Below are positions 53,958-63,100 of a stretch of DNA of 64,000 nucleotides, one piece after another. Source of the stretch: Paenibacillus nanensis (GTDB taxonomy: Bacteria; Bacillota; Bacilli; Paenibacillales; Paenibacillaceae); the NCBI RefSeq assembly GCF_003583765.1, contig NZ_QXQA01000005.1:124001-188000 (forward strand). The letters are read 5' to 3'. The notes beneath the pieces were generated by a model. That model saw only the letters and a list, made by a program, of their open reading frames with translations. It was not told the origin of the DNA and ran no database searches. Position numbers and translations under genes: made by a program. How positions within the stretch are numbered: the first letter of the stretch is position 1; each line of letters opens with the position of its first letter.

Positions 53958-55634
53958 TCATGGATTATTATGCTCACCGCGCTCTTCCATTATGATAAAG
54001 GTAACGATAAATGTAGTCCCTTTCCCTTCCTCGCTTTGGACGTCAATTCTTCCCCCATGCCTTTCGGCGATACTCAAACATAACGGCAGCCCCAGCCCCG
54101 TTCCCCGTGTCTTGGTCGTAAAAAAGGGCTCGAACATGTTTTTCATCTTATCCGGCGAGATGCCTACGCCTTCGTCCGAGACATGCACGCTGACTTCGTT
54201 ATTCTGATGGGCAGTCCAAATACGGAGAATGCCCTTTTCGCCCATCGCTTCCATTCCGTTCCGGGCTAGATTAAGCAGAAGCTGCTTCATCTCCCTATCG
54301 TTCAGCTTCATCAGCGGTAAATCCTTGCAGAGGTTTACCTCCATGCTTTGTCCGCGAAGGTTCGCGTCCGCGAGCAGTAAAGGCTCGAGATCCGTAATGA
54401 TCGTATTAATGGATCCCTTCTCCATGACTAGCTCCCGATTTTGCGCAAGAGACAGGAAGTCGCTAATAATTAGATTCGCCCGGTCTAATTCGTCCATAAT
54501 AATTCGGAAATATTCAAACTGATCCTTCGGACTCCGCTCTTGAATCAGTTGAACGAACCCGCGTATAACCGCCATTGGATTGCGAATCTCATGCGTGATG
54601 CTTGCCGCCATCTGGCCTACCAGGCTTAATCGCTCCATGCGCCCGATCTCGTCGCGCAATTTGTTAAGCTCCGTAATATCCTGCGCAATTAGCGCGGCCC
54701 CCGTCACTTCATGATTGTCGGAGTCGCGCAGCGTTACGACCGTATAGAGCAGCATTTTGTCATCTTCCGTATACGGCATCGTTGCACCAGCATCCCCTTG
54801 CAGCCCTTGATCGAGTAGCTTGGCGCCAATGTCATCGGGATGAAGAAACACGCGATTGTAAGGCTTCATAACCAAACTATTTACACTCGTATAGTCCGAA
54901 CGCAAACAAAGCAGCCTTAAGCTTTCCTCATTCGCATGGGCGATCCGCCCCTCCTCGTCTACCATCAAGACGGCTAGCGGCGCCACATCGATAAATTGCT
55001 GGAGCTTCTCCACCTCATTGCGGTTGCTGATCGTCAATTGATTGACCCTGTTATGCAGCAGCTGCTTCTCCTTCACGCCTTCGATAATAAAAACCGAGAG
55101 CCATACCGCAAGAATCATGCCGGCGAAAGCCATAACAATATGAAGGGCAATCGTTAGCGTCCACGGTATGTCGAACCGGTACATGATCACGCTCATCGTA
55201 CCCAATGCAATTGCAAGCTGGGCACTGATCGCGAGCAGCGCAATTTTCTCTTTTCGAGCAGCGGATGCCATATGAAAGCGCCTAATAATAATTAACATCA
55301 GGATCAGGGTAAAGCTTATAAAGACGAGGAATGAAACACTCTCGATCGTGTTGTCTAAAGTAGGAATCTTTAAAGCGGCGTACATCAACGTTAATATACC
55401 CAAGGCGCGATAACCGCCGTACAAGGATCCGATCAAAAAAGGCACGATTCGAAAATCAACCTCATATTCGTTCACCGTTGCTGTCGTCAGCAAGCATAAT
55501 AGAATCGCGATACCGCTTGCGACCGAAATAAAAGGCGCAAAGCCCTTCCAACCGCGCTCTTTATCATGCCAAAGCAGGAATGAAAAAACTGGGAGAACTG
55601 AAAGGAAAAATTGTAGCAGCAAGTCCTTTAGCAC
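53958..55634 (-). CDS. Sporulation-type sensor histidine kinase (KinB-like)
   Basis: 558 aa starting at GTG 55634. Five or six N-terminal membrane segments (5TMR-LYT type, about 1-185), a PAS domain (about 210-325), HisKA with SITHEIRNP (His348), and HATPase with NLARNGMEAM (Gly where Ala is usual), DEGVGIS and GTGLGLPLC. No response regulator is adjacent, as expected for orphan kinases feeding the Spo0F phosphorelay. A KapB homologue is encoded at 33226. Confidence 0.9.
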   Translation of the reverse strand: MLKDLLLQFFLSVLPVFSFLLWHDKERGWKGFAPFISVASGIAILLCLLTTATVNEYEVDFRIVPFLIGSLYGGYRALGILTLMYAALKIPTLDNTIESVSFLVFISFTLILMLIIIRRFHMASAARKEKIALLAISAQLAIALGTMSVIMYRFDIPWTLTIALHIVMAFAGMILAVWLSVFIIEGVKEKQLLHNRVNQLTISNRNEVEKLQQFIDVAPLAVLMVDEEGRIAHANEESLRLLCLRSDYTSVNSLVMKPYNRVFLHPDDIGAKLLDQGLQGDAGATMPYTEDDKMLLYTVVTLRDSDNHEVTGAALIAQDITELNKLRDEIGRMERLSLVGQMAASITHEIRNPMAVIRGFVQLIQERSPKDQFEYFRIIMDELDRANLIISDFLSLAQNRELVMEKGSINTIITDLEPLLLADANLRGQSMEVNLCKDLPLMKLNDREMKQLLLNLARNGMEAMGEKGILRIWTAHQNNEVSVHVSDEGVGISPDKMKNMFEPFFTTKTRGTGLGLPLCLSIAERHGGRIDVQSEEGKGTTFIVTFIIMEERGEHNNP

Positions 55635-55674
55635 AAAAGACCGGGCCTCCTTATGAGGTTAATTGAGAAGGCTT

Positions 55675-56511
55675 CTACAGCTTGCCGAGAATCCAATCCA
55701 CAATATAACCTACCGTTACTTTACCGTCCTTATCATTATGAAGTTCATGCAAGCCTCCCGGCTTAGAGAACCAGTCGCATTTGTTTCCTAGACTCTCAGC
55801 CAGCTGCTTGCTTGCCTCATAGGAGGTAACCCGGTCAGCGTCTCCGTGCAGAAGCAACAAAGGAACATGCAGTTCGGACGCGTTGCGAAGCGCCCATTCC
55901 CCGGCCTTTTCCACTTCGAGAAACGCTCTTGGGGTAATCGTGGTATGACACAAGGGGTCGCTCTGAATAGGCGGAATATCGAGCTCGCTAGGCCTGAATA
56001 GATCTTCTGGCTTGAGCCCGGAAGATACGGGCATTGCCGGCGCTATTTTCGCTAAAACTCTTCCAGCCCATTCCTTGACTCTGGGCGGTTTGAACGCCAG
56101 TCGCAGCCAAGGGCTCGTTAAAATCAATCCGTGAATTTCCGGCTTCCTGGATAGTGCTGTATTGAATGCGATATTGCCGCCCATGCTATGTCCATATAGA
56201 AATACAGGCCTATCGGGATGACGATCGCATGCTTCTTCTATCACTCTGAGGGCATCGTCTACGGCCGCGCTCATCGCGTTCAAATGCCCGCGCTTTCCTT
56301 CGGAGCGCCCATGTCCCTGCAGGTCATAGCTTACAACCGTTAATCCTGAAGCGGTCATCTGTTCCGCCACGCCCTCATAACGACCGCTATGCTCGCCTTG
56401 CCCGTGAACGATGACAACAAGACCCTTGGATTGTCTATTAGAGGAGCCCCATTCTCGGACATGCAGCTTTCTGGCTTCCGTTCCAAGTACCTGCCATTCT
56501 TCGCGTACCAC
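55675..56511 (-). CDS. Alpha/beta hydrolase (monoacylglycerol lipase-like, serine aminopeptidase S33/Hydrolase_4)
   Basis: 278 aa. VIVHGQGEHSGRY oxyanion loop, YGHSMGGNIAF (Ser109), LLLHGDADRVTS (Asp), GGLHELHND (His). The triad is complete. Likely a lysophospholipase or monoacylglycerol lipase. Separate from the kinase gene by about 40 bp on the same strand. Confidence 0.9.
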   Translation of the reverse strand: MVREEWQVLGTEARKLHVREWGSSNRQSKGLVVIVHGQGEHSGRYEGVAEQMTASGLTVVSYDLQGHGRSEGKRGHLNAMSAAVDDALRVIEEACDRHPDRPVFLYGHSMGGNIAFNTALSRKPEIHGLILTSPWLRLAFKPPRVKEWAGRVLAKIAPAMPVSSGLKPEDLFRPSELDIPPIQSDPLCHTTITPRAFLEVEKAGEWALRNASELHVPLLLLHGDADRVTSYEASKQLAESLGNKCDWFSKPGGLHELHNDKDGKVTVGYIVDWILGKL

Positions 56512-56627
56512 GACAATTAAGCCTCCTTGCCCATGTTCTATAATTAAATTATACTGGAAATCATGGTTTTGAATATAGAAAAGTTTAATTTTTTAAACTT
56601 ATTGAGACTACATTTAGGAGCTTTGGT

Positions 56628-57893
56628 ATGAGCTATGATGTTATTGTAATTGGAGCAGGATCGTCCGGATTAATGGCCAGCGTGTCTGCGGCGGAGCATG
56701 GAGCGAAAGTCCTTCTGCTCGATAAGGGCGACAAGCTCGGACGCAAGTTGGGCATTTCCGGCGGTGGCCGCTGCAACGTAACGAATGCAAAAGAAATGGA
56801 TGAATTAATTAAAAACATACCAGGTAATGGTAAATATTTATACAGTGCACTTTCAAGCTTCGGCAATAAAGACATTATCGCCTTCTTTGAAAATTTGGGA
56901 ATTCGGTTGAAGGAAGAGGATAACGGCAGAATGTTCCCTGTCAGCGATAAGGCAAAAACCGTCGTCGATGCCTTAGTAGGCAAGGTTCGATCGCTCGGCG
57001 TCGATATTCGGGTGAACAGTCCCGTTGACCGCGTCATTTACGAAGAAGGACGCACATCAGGCATTCGCCTGAAGTCAGGGGAGGTCATCCGGGGCGGCGC
57101 CATAATCGTTGCCGTCGGCGGCAAATCCGTTCCGCATACCGGCTCGACGGGTGACGGTTACGCTTGGGCGGAAGAAGCCGGCCATTCGATTGTGGAGCTC
57201 TTCCCAACCGAGGTGCCGCTCACGTCAAAGGAGCCGTTCATTCGGAGCAAGGAACTGCAGGGGCTGTCCTTGCGAGGCGTCTCGTTGTCGGTCTGGAACG
57301 CCAAAGGCAAGAAGGTGATCGAGCATGAGGGCGATATGATCTTTACGCATTTCGGCATATCGGGACCAATCGCGCTCCGCTGCAGCCAATTTGTCGTTAA
57401 AGGCATTAAGCAGAACGGCGGCGCTCCGGTACTCACAACCATCGATCTGCTGCCGGGCTTAAGTGTCGATGAAGTGTACAAGGAGTCTCTTGCCTTATGC
57501 AAAAACGAATCGCGAAAAAGCGTCAAAAACGCGATCAAAGGATTTTTGCAAGAGAGGCTCATTCCGCTGCTTCTTGCGAAGGCGGGAGTACAAGAGGATA
57601 TTACTTACGATAATATTCCGAAGCAGGGATGGATGGAGCTCGCTAAGCTTGTTAAGGCTTTCCCTGTTATGGTGGACGGTACTTTGTCGATCGAAGAAGC
57701 TTTCGTTACCGGCGGGGGCGTAAATCTGAAAGAAGTGGATCCGAAATCGATGCAGTCCAAGCTGATGCCGGGCCTCTATTTCTGCGGCGAAATTTTAGAT
57801 ATTCACGGCTATACGGGCGGCTACAACATCACCGCCGCTTTTACGACCGGCTATAACGCGGGCAGGCATGCTGCACAGAACAGCAGGGAATAA
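56628..57893 (+). CDS. BaiN/HI0933-family NAD(P)/FAD-dependent oxidoreductase (YtfP-like)
   Basis: 421 aa. N-terminal VIGAGSSGLMASV FAD motif, GGRCNVTN near 50, GGKSVPHTGSTGDGY and C-terminal GEILDIHGYTGGYNITAAF. Family members reduce double bonds in steroid-like substrates in gut bacteria, but the Bacillus role is unknown. Preceded by GGAG at 8 bp. Confidence 0.93.
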   Translation: MSYDVIVIGAGSSGLMASVSAAEHGAKVLLLDKGDKLGRKLGISGGGRCNVTNAKEMDELIKNIPGNGKYLYSALSSFGNKDIIAFFENLGIRLKEEDNGRMFPVSDKAKTVVDALVGKVRSLGVDIRVNSPVDRVIYEEGRTSGIRLKSGEVIRGGAIIVAVGGKSVPHTGSTGDGYAWAEEAGHSIVELFPTEVPLTSKEPFIRSKELQGLSLRGVSLSVWNAKGKKVIEHEGDMIFTHFGISGPIALRCSQFVVKGIKQNGGAPVLTTIDLLPGLSVDEVYKESLALCKNESRKSVKNAIKGFLQERLIPLLLAKAGVQEDITYDNIPKQGWMELAKLVKAFPVMVDGTLSIEEAFVTGGGVNLKEVDPKSMQSKLMPGLYFCGEILDIHGYTGGYNITAAFTTGYNAGRHAAQNSRE

Positions 57894-57967
57894 CGAGCTA
57901 GGAGGAGTCGGTCTCCTTCATTCATTAACATGCTTTTCTAAAGTGCATTCTGTCCTTGGCTAATTGT

Positions 57968-58014
57968 AAAAAGAGCGCTTCGCCCGTTGAAATCGGGAGA
58001 AGCGCTTTTTTTTT
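57968..58014. terminator. Terminator between convergent genes
   Basis: AGCGCTTC(g)CCCG ... CGGG(a)GAAGCGCT with a long T-run on the plus strand. Confidence 0.88.
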
Positions 58015-58028
58015 CAGCAGATATAGGT

Positions 58029-58451
58029 TTACGTATGAACGTCACCGATGAAATGGTTGTACTCTTCGGGATCGGGACGAAACTCGTCTTCGCCGTATTT
58101 TCCCGCTCCATCGTGATTATGCATCTGCTGCTGCCGCTCTTCTTCGTCCACCCAGTCTTCATTGACGACATGCGCCGGTATTGTAATGCCGTCCAACGCG
58201 TAAGCCGTATTGGTGATCGCTTCATCCTTGATCGCCGATTGCTCCACCAGCTGACCGCCGTGCGACTGCGCAATCTCAAGGGCCGAAGTCAGATCATTCC
58301 CGTCCACGTGAATATGCATACGCGTGTCGTTGTGCATAACAGGGTCGTAACCCAGCTCCTGCAGCAAATTCCGCGCAAGCTCCGCGCTCCTATTGTCGCT
58401 AAAGTCAAACATTATAGCCGCATGCTCTGACAACGTCATCTTCCCTTTCAC
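58029..58451 (-). CDS. Hypothetical protein
   Basis: 140 aa, acidic, soluble; starts GTG (58451) or ATG (58439, with AAAGGGAAG close by). A first half reading ELARNLLQELGYDPVMHNDT and RMHIHVDGNDL looks like a ferredoxin-like beta-alpha-beta fold, and the tail is rich in His/Asp/Glu (MHNHDGAGKYGEDE). Unrecognised family. Located about 130 bp downstream of repeat array B on the same strand. Confidence 0.7.
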   Translation of the reverse strand: MKGKMTLSEHAAIMFDFSDNRSAELARNLLQELGYDPVMHNDTRMHIHVDGNDLTSALEIAQSHGGQLVEQSAIKDEAITNTAYALDGITIPAHVVNEDWVDEEERQQQMHNHDGAGKYGEDEFRPDPEEYNHFIGDVHT

Positions 58452-58580
58452 TAGCTCGAATATAGTGTGACTCCCTACTTGTCATAGCATGCCAATTTTT
58501 CGGAAAATCATGTGCTACCTGCGCACATGACTGCATATCCGCCGATGCCTTGCCATGAAAGTCGGCCATCGCAGGCACGC
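58452..58580. other. Intergenic region between array B and the 58029 gene
   Basis: 129 bp. The right part (from about 58561, GTCGGCCATCGCAGGCACG) resembles a decayed partial repeat unit. No convincing promoter found. Confidence 0.5.
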
Positions 58581-59396
58581 AATGGTATTTTCCACCTTTA
58601 CAGCGTCGACTGACGGCTATCGCGTGCATGCAATGGTGTTTTGCACCATTAGAGCAATAGTAGACGGCTATTGCTGGCTTGCAATGGTGTTTTCCACCTT
58701 TGCAGCACTTGCTGACAGCTATTCCGGGCGTGTAATGGTGTTTTTCACCATTACAGCAATAGCAGACGGCTATTGCGAGCGTGTAATGGTGTTTTCCACC
58801 TTTACAGCGCTGGCCGATGGCTATCGCGGGCTTGCAATGGTGTTTTTCACCCTTGCAGCACTCGCTGACAGCTATTCCGGGCGTGTAATGGTGTTTTTCA
58901 TCTTTGCAGCACTAGCTGACAGCTATTCCGGGCGTGTAATGGTGTTTTTCACCTTTACAGCGCTGGCCGACGGCTATCGCAAGCTTGTAATGGTTTTTTC
59001 CGCCATTGCACCGCTGACTGGCGGTTCCCTCAGACACGCAATGGTGTTTTCCACCTTTGCAGCACTGGCTGGCGGCTGCCGCAGGCACGTAATGGTGTTT
59101 TCCACCCTTACAGCGCTGGCCGACGGCTATCGCAAGCTTGTAATGGTGTTCTCCGCCATTGCAGCGCTGACTGGCGGTTCCCTCAGACACGCAATGGTGT
59201 TTTCCACCTTTGCAGCACTAGCTGACAGCTATTCCGGGCGTGTAATGGTGTTTTTCACCTTTACAGCGCTGGCCGACGGCTATCGCAAGCTTGTAATGGT
59301 GTTCTCCGCCATTGCAGCGCTGACTGGCGGTTCCCTCAGACACGCAATGGTGTTTTCCACCTTTGCAGCACTGGCTGGCGGCTGCCGCAGGCACGC
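58581..59396. repeat. Repeat array B: 16 tandem 51-bp hairpin units without an indel
   Basis: AATGG occurs every 51 bp at 58581, 58632, 58683, ... 59346. Each unit is a left arm (G C/T AATGGTG), a 5-nt T-rich loop, a right arm (CACC N TT G/A C) and a spacer of about 28 bp, some spacers (58752-58772) forming a second stem GCAATAGC/GCTATTGC. The array ends at 59396; the stop codon of the nuclease-like gene is 59397-59399. Units 7-10 and 13-16 are near copies of each other, showing block duplication. Period and unit layout match array A. Confidence 0.95.
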
Positions 59397-60053
59397 TTAC
59401 CTCATCAGCCTTTTTACTGCTAGCTCGTCAACAACATAATAATGATTTCTCTTTCTATCGGGGTATAGCGGTTTAACTAACTTTTTCTCTATTAATGATC
59501 TAACCACTTGCTGGCACGTTTTAACTTTTCTGTTCAAACAAGCTCCCACATCGCCCATCCGGAAAGGACGGCCAATCATTCGCATGGAAAGCAGGGTTTC
59601 CCGTTCATATATTGTTAACTGTCCAGATGGTGCAGTTTGTCCAAGTCTTCCTAAAATTTCATAGACGGAGGCCCGGCATTGATCCGGCTTTTTATCGAGT
59701 TCATCCCAACTGAATGGTATATATACATAGTTACAGGCCGCTATTCTCCTAATTCGCATACGCTCCATATCAAAACGGTCTCTCGATATCAACTCAGCAT
59801 GAACAACAAATCCATCGCATTCAAACGCCAAACCAAGCGGTTCATAAAAAACATCTATAAAGATCTTATATCCTGATGGAGTTATGATTTCATGCTCTAA
59901 CCGGAAACCGTCAAATGATCGGAAAATAGGCCACAATATTTGCAATAGCTTCTTCTCACCGGTTAGGTCTCCAGACAATCTTTGAAGACGCATACCTTCA
60001 GCGCCTTCGCGCTGCTCTTTCAAAAACTTTTCATACGCCGCTTCAAACTCCAT
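59397..60053 (-). CDS. Putative PD-(D/E)XK nuclease (DUF559/VSR-like) with C-terminal winged helix
   Basis: 218 aa. Middle segment resembles the DUF559/VSR endonuclease core: GYKIFIDVFYEP (Asp67), LAFECDGFVVHAE (Glu78, Asp80, His85), then RDRFDMERMRIRRI and a basic/aromatic strand YVYIPFSWDEL. E33 and E54 lie upstream. Residues about 150-215 look like a winged helix (DVGACLNRKVKTCQQVV; HYYVVDELAVKRLMR). No signal peptide. The stop codon abuts repeat array B exactly. Nuclease activity and target are inferred, not shown. Confidence 0.72.
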   Translation of the reverse strand: MEFEAAYEKFLKEQREGAEGMRLQRLSGDLTGEKKLLQILWPIFRSFDGFRLEHEIITPSGYKIFIDVFYEPLGLAFECDGFVVHAELISRDRFDMERMRIRRIAACNYVYIPFSWDELDKKPDQCRASVYEILGRLGQTAPSGQLTIYERETLLSMRMIGRPFRMGDVGACLNRKVKTCQQVVRSLIEKKLVKPLYPDRKRNHYYVVDELAVKRLMR

Positions 60054-60079
60054 TTATTTTCCTCCATATCGTTCAAAAT

Positions 60080-60119
60080 TAAAAACGCCGCACCTTTCCC
60101 TAAAGAAAAGTACGGCGTA
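60080..60119 (-). terminator. Terminator of the large surface protein gene
   Basis: ATACGCCGTAC ... GTGCGGCGTTTTTAATTTT on the minus strand, between the surface protein gene and the nuclease-like gene. Confidence 0.75.
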
Positions 60120-60132
60120 TGCTTCACGACCT

Positions 60133-63100
60133 CTATTGAACCCGATGTACGCCTATTATTTGTGAAGCGTCTCCTCGGATCTCAATCGTAACATTTGTAG
60201 TTTTCACTGTGCCGTTGCTATAGTAAGCCTTGAAAGTAAATGTCGCCGGACCATCCTGAAGCGACGCCTCAAAACTCTCGTCCCACAGCTCGCCATTCCA
60301 GCTTGTTTTTGAAGCGTCACTTGCCGTTAATACAACGGAATATTCGCCAAAAGCTGCTTCAACCCGATTTGTCCGGGTCGACGAGCCTGTGGAACTGGTA
60401 TCTGCATGAAGCACAAACTTCTCGCCTGCCCAAAAGACGCCGTAACCGCGAGGCGATTCCGCATTCCCGCTCTTTTTACGGTTATATTCCTGGCGGTGCT
60501 CGTTCCATAACTCCGTATGCAAGACTTGCCCGGCAATGTGGAGCGGTCTTACGGTGACAGCCTTCTCTACAATGACAGGCGGAGCTTTACCATCGTTTAC
60601 TGTAAGCTTCATCCTCCACGTTCCGGGCTCTACTAATCGATGAACCGGACCTGTCCCCGGATATGGATTGTTAAAGCTGTAATTCGTTTTGGTCTTCACT
60701 CCGGAAGGGCTCGTGAGCTCGTATTCAGCCGCGAGTGTGTCATTATCCAGATCACTGACGATCGATTTGAATGTTACGGTATCCCCTTCATAAACAGGCT
60801 TCGGCGACCAATCGAAATCAGCTTCAGGCGGGCGGTTAGTTGGTTTACGCATTACCTTAAACGTATGTGTCCACGTTTCCCATTTTCCAGGAAGATACGC
60901 ATTGATAGTAAGTTGAAAGTCTCCTAACCAGCTTTCAGGGATTGTAAAAGATGCTGATTCCCAACTCTTGCTCCCAATGCCATTAGCGGAAGTAGTAGTT
61001 CCTGTTAAGAAAAAGCCTGTAAAATCTCCCCCAAAATACGGACTAGCTAATCTTGCGATCGCTTGTGTCGGGTATTTTGTCGTCGTGGCGGTAAACTTAT
61101 AGCTTTCTCCAATATAAACGACATCCGGAAACGAACTCTCAAGGTTGATAGGGGTGAACACCTTAAAGGGTAACATCACTTGCGTGTCCTCTTTTGATGT
61201 TAAGCCCTTCGCTTTCAACTTAACGAAGTAATCGCCATCCAGCATTGTTGTAGGCAGGGTAAGGTCTTCAGGCGCCCAATAAATATCATTACCTTTTTTA
61301 GTGCCAGTATAGTACTTAACCTCTTTAGGCCATGAGTAATCATAGATACCACCGGTTGGGTAAGATGTGCCGCCTTTTGAATCCGTCATCTGGATTTCGA
61401 GTGATGTCGAATAGGGGTACCGTGTCCAAATGTCATATAGCGTCAATTGTTCGCCATGAGGAATACTGTTTACAGAAAAAACGGATAGCTTCGATTTCAG
61501 CTTTCCCTTCAACTGAACTGGCGGGGAGGCGGTTAAATTGAAATTCATTGTAAACGGGTCTGACCATACACCCTCAACGTCTTTTACGACATATTCAAGC
61601 TGATAGTTTCCAGGAGCCAGCTTGTCCGGTATCTGGTAATAAGTCACTCCACCGACCGTATATTTAATTTTCCGATCCACGATGCCGCGGTTTACCGTAT
61701 CGGTGACGTTGTGATCCAAATCGTATGATTTATCAATCCATTTCGTGTTATAGCAGCCGCAGGAAGTATCATATGTCCAATCAAGCTCTGCCAGCGCAAT
61801 CGGTTTTCGATGCACTTTTATTACCGTCTTGGCTTCATTAGACCAGTAGCTATATTTAGCAAGCTTCGGATCTATGCTAGGCTGATCCTTAACTCTCCGA
61901 TAAACCGTATACTCCCCCGGCAGTGAGAACGAGGTTCTTAAGGTTTCAGAAGTCCATGCAGCAGGATTATACTCTTCTGCCGCAAATGTAGCTTTGCCCA
62001 TCGGGTTGTCATAATAATTCGGATTATGCACATACATGATTTGCCTTTGAACGATGGCATCCTTTTCAGGGTCGCTTTCGTCCGTAATCATTTTAAAGGA
62101 TTCATTCATCAATACTGTTTGCGAAGCCGTGGGCGGATTATGTGAAGCAATATAGTCAACCACCTGGTTGATGACTTCTTCAATAGGCAATGATCCGGAT
62201 ATGTAATGATCGTAATTGGACATGGATTTTATCGCTTCAGAACCTACCAAAATGATTTTAGCGTCAGATAACCCCTTCACCATGTTGAAATCACTCAGTT
62301 CATTAATAGAACTATCTGAAATGTACACTAAATATCGGTCTGCTGCAGTCCGGACAAATGGATTTATGAATGGTTGTCTAACATCCTTATATATTAATCC
62401 TGAATAATAACCCCAGTAATTCGACTCCCATACGATAACCGGAACCCATTCATCCCGATAAATTGGCTCAACCCATTCTGAGGTTGCATTTTTCGGGTCA
62501 TCGCAAGGCGGTGCATGCGACCATGGTCTTCCGTATGAATCCGTGTACTTGCACCAAGGTTTCCAATACCCCGGCACATCAACAACCTTCTGATTATAGC
62601 CGCGGTCAAAATAACCGCCATTATCCTGATAATCATCACGTTTTAAGGTGCCGCAATACCCTTCAGCGCAGTATTCCGTTGTTTCCGGTGGAATTACCCG
62701 CCCTGTATTTACCGCAGTGGAGGCCGCCTGGCTTCTCGTATAGGTGTGCATATCCCAAACTTTTATGCTCGGGTCGATCCCCTGATATCTAAACAGATTG
62801 TTAATGCCTACTCCGTTCGAATTGACGTAATCAAGCTTGCTAACTTCTAAATTCTTATCAAGCAATATCCCGATATCCACTTGCTGCATGACCGATGGAA
62901 TATCCGTTGTAATATCCGAGTACGGAATATAATTATCGATCATAAATTCAAACTGCTGCGTAGTCTTTCTTTTATCCGCACCGGTAATAAATTCAGACAA
63001 TGTTTCTTGTCCAAATTCCTCCTCCACCGTTGAAATGATTCGATAATTTCCAAGAGCAGATAGAGATGGTATATATTCCGAGATCGGCGCATTAAACGTA

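Noticed and set aside
58581-59396. CRISPR array
   Set aside because: The 'spacers' are themselves repeats, the unit has no unique part, and no cas genes are seen.
58555-59439. 294-residue plus-strand frame over array B
   Set aside because: No ribosome site, runs into the opposite-strand gene, and base pairing in the stems explains the conservation better. Kept only as an open possibility.
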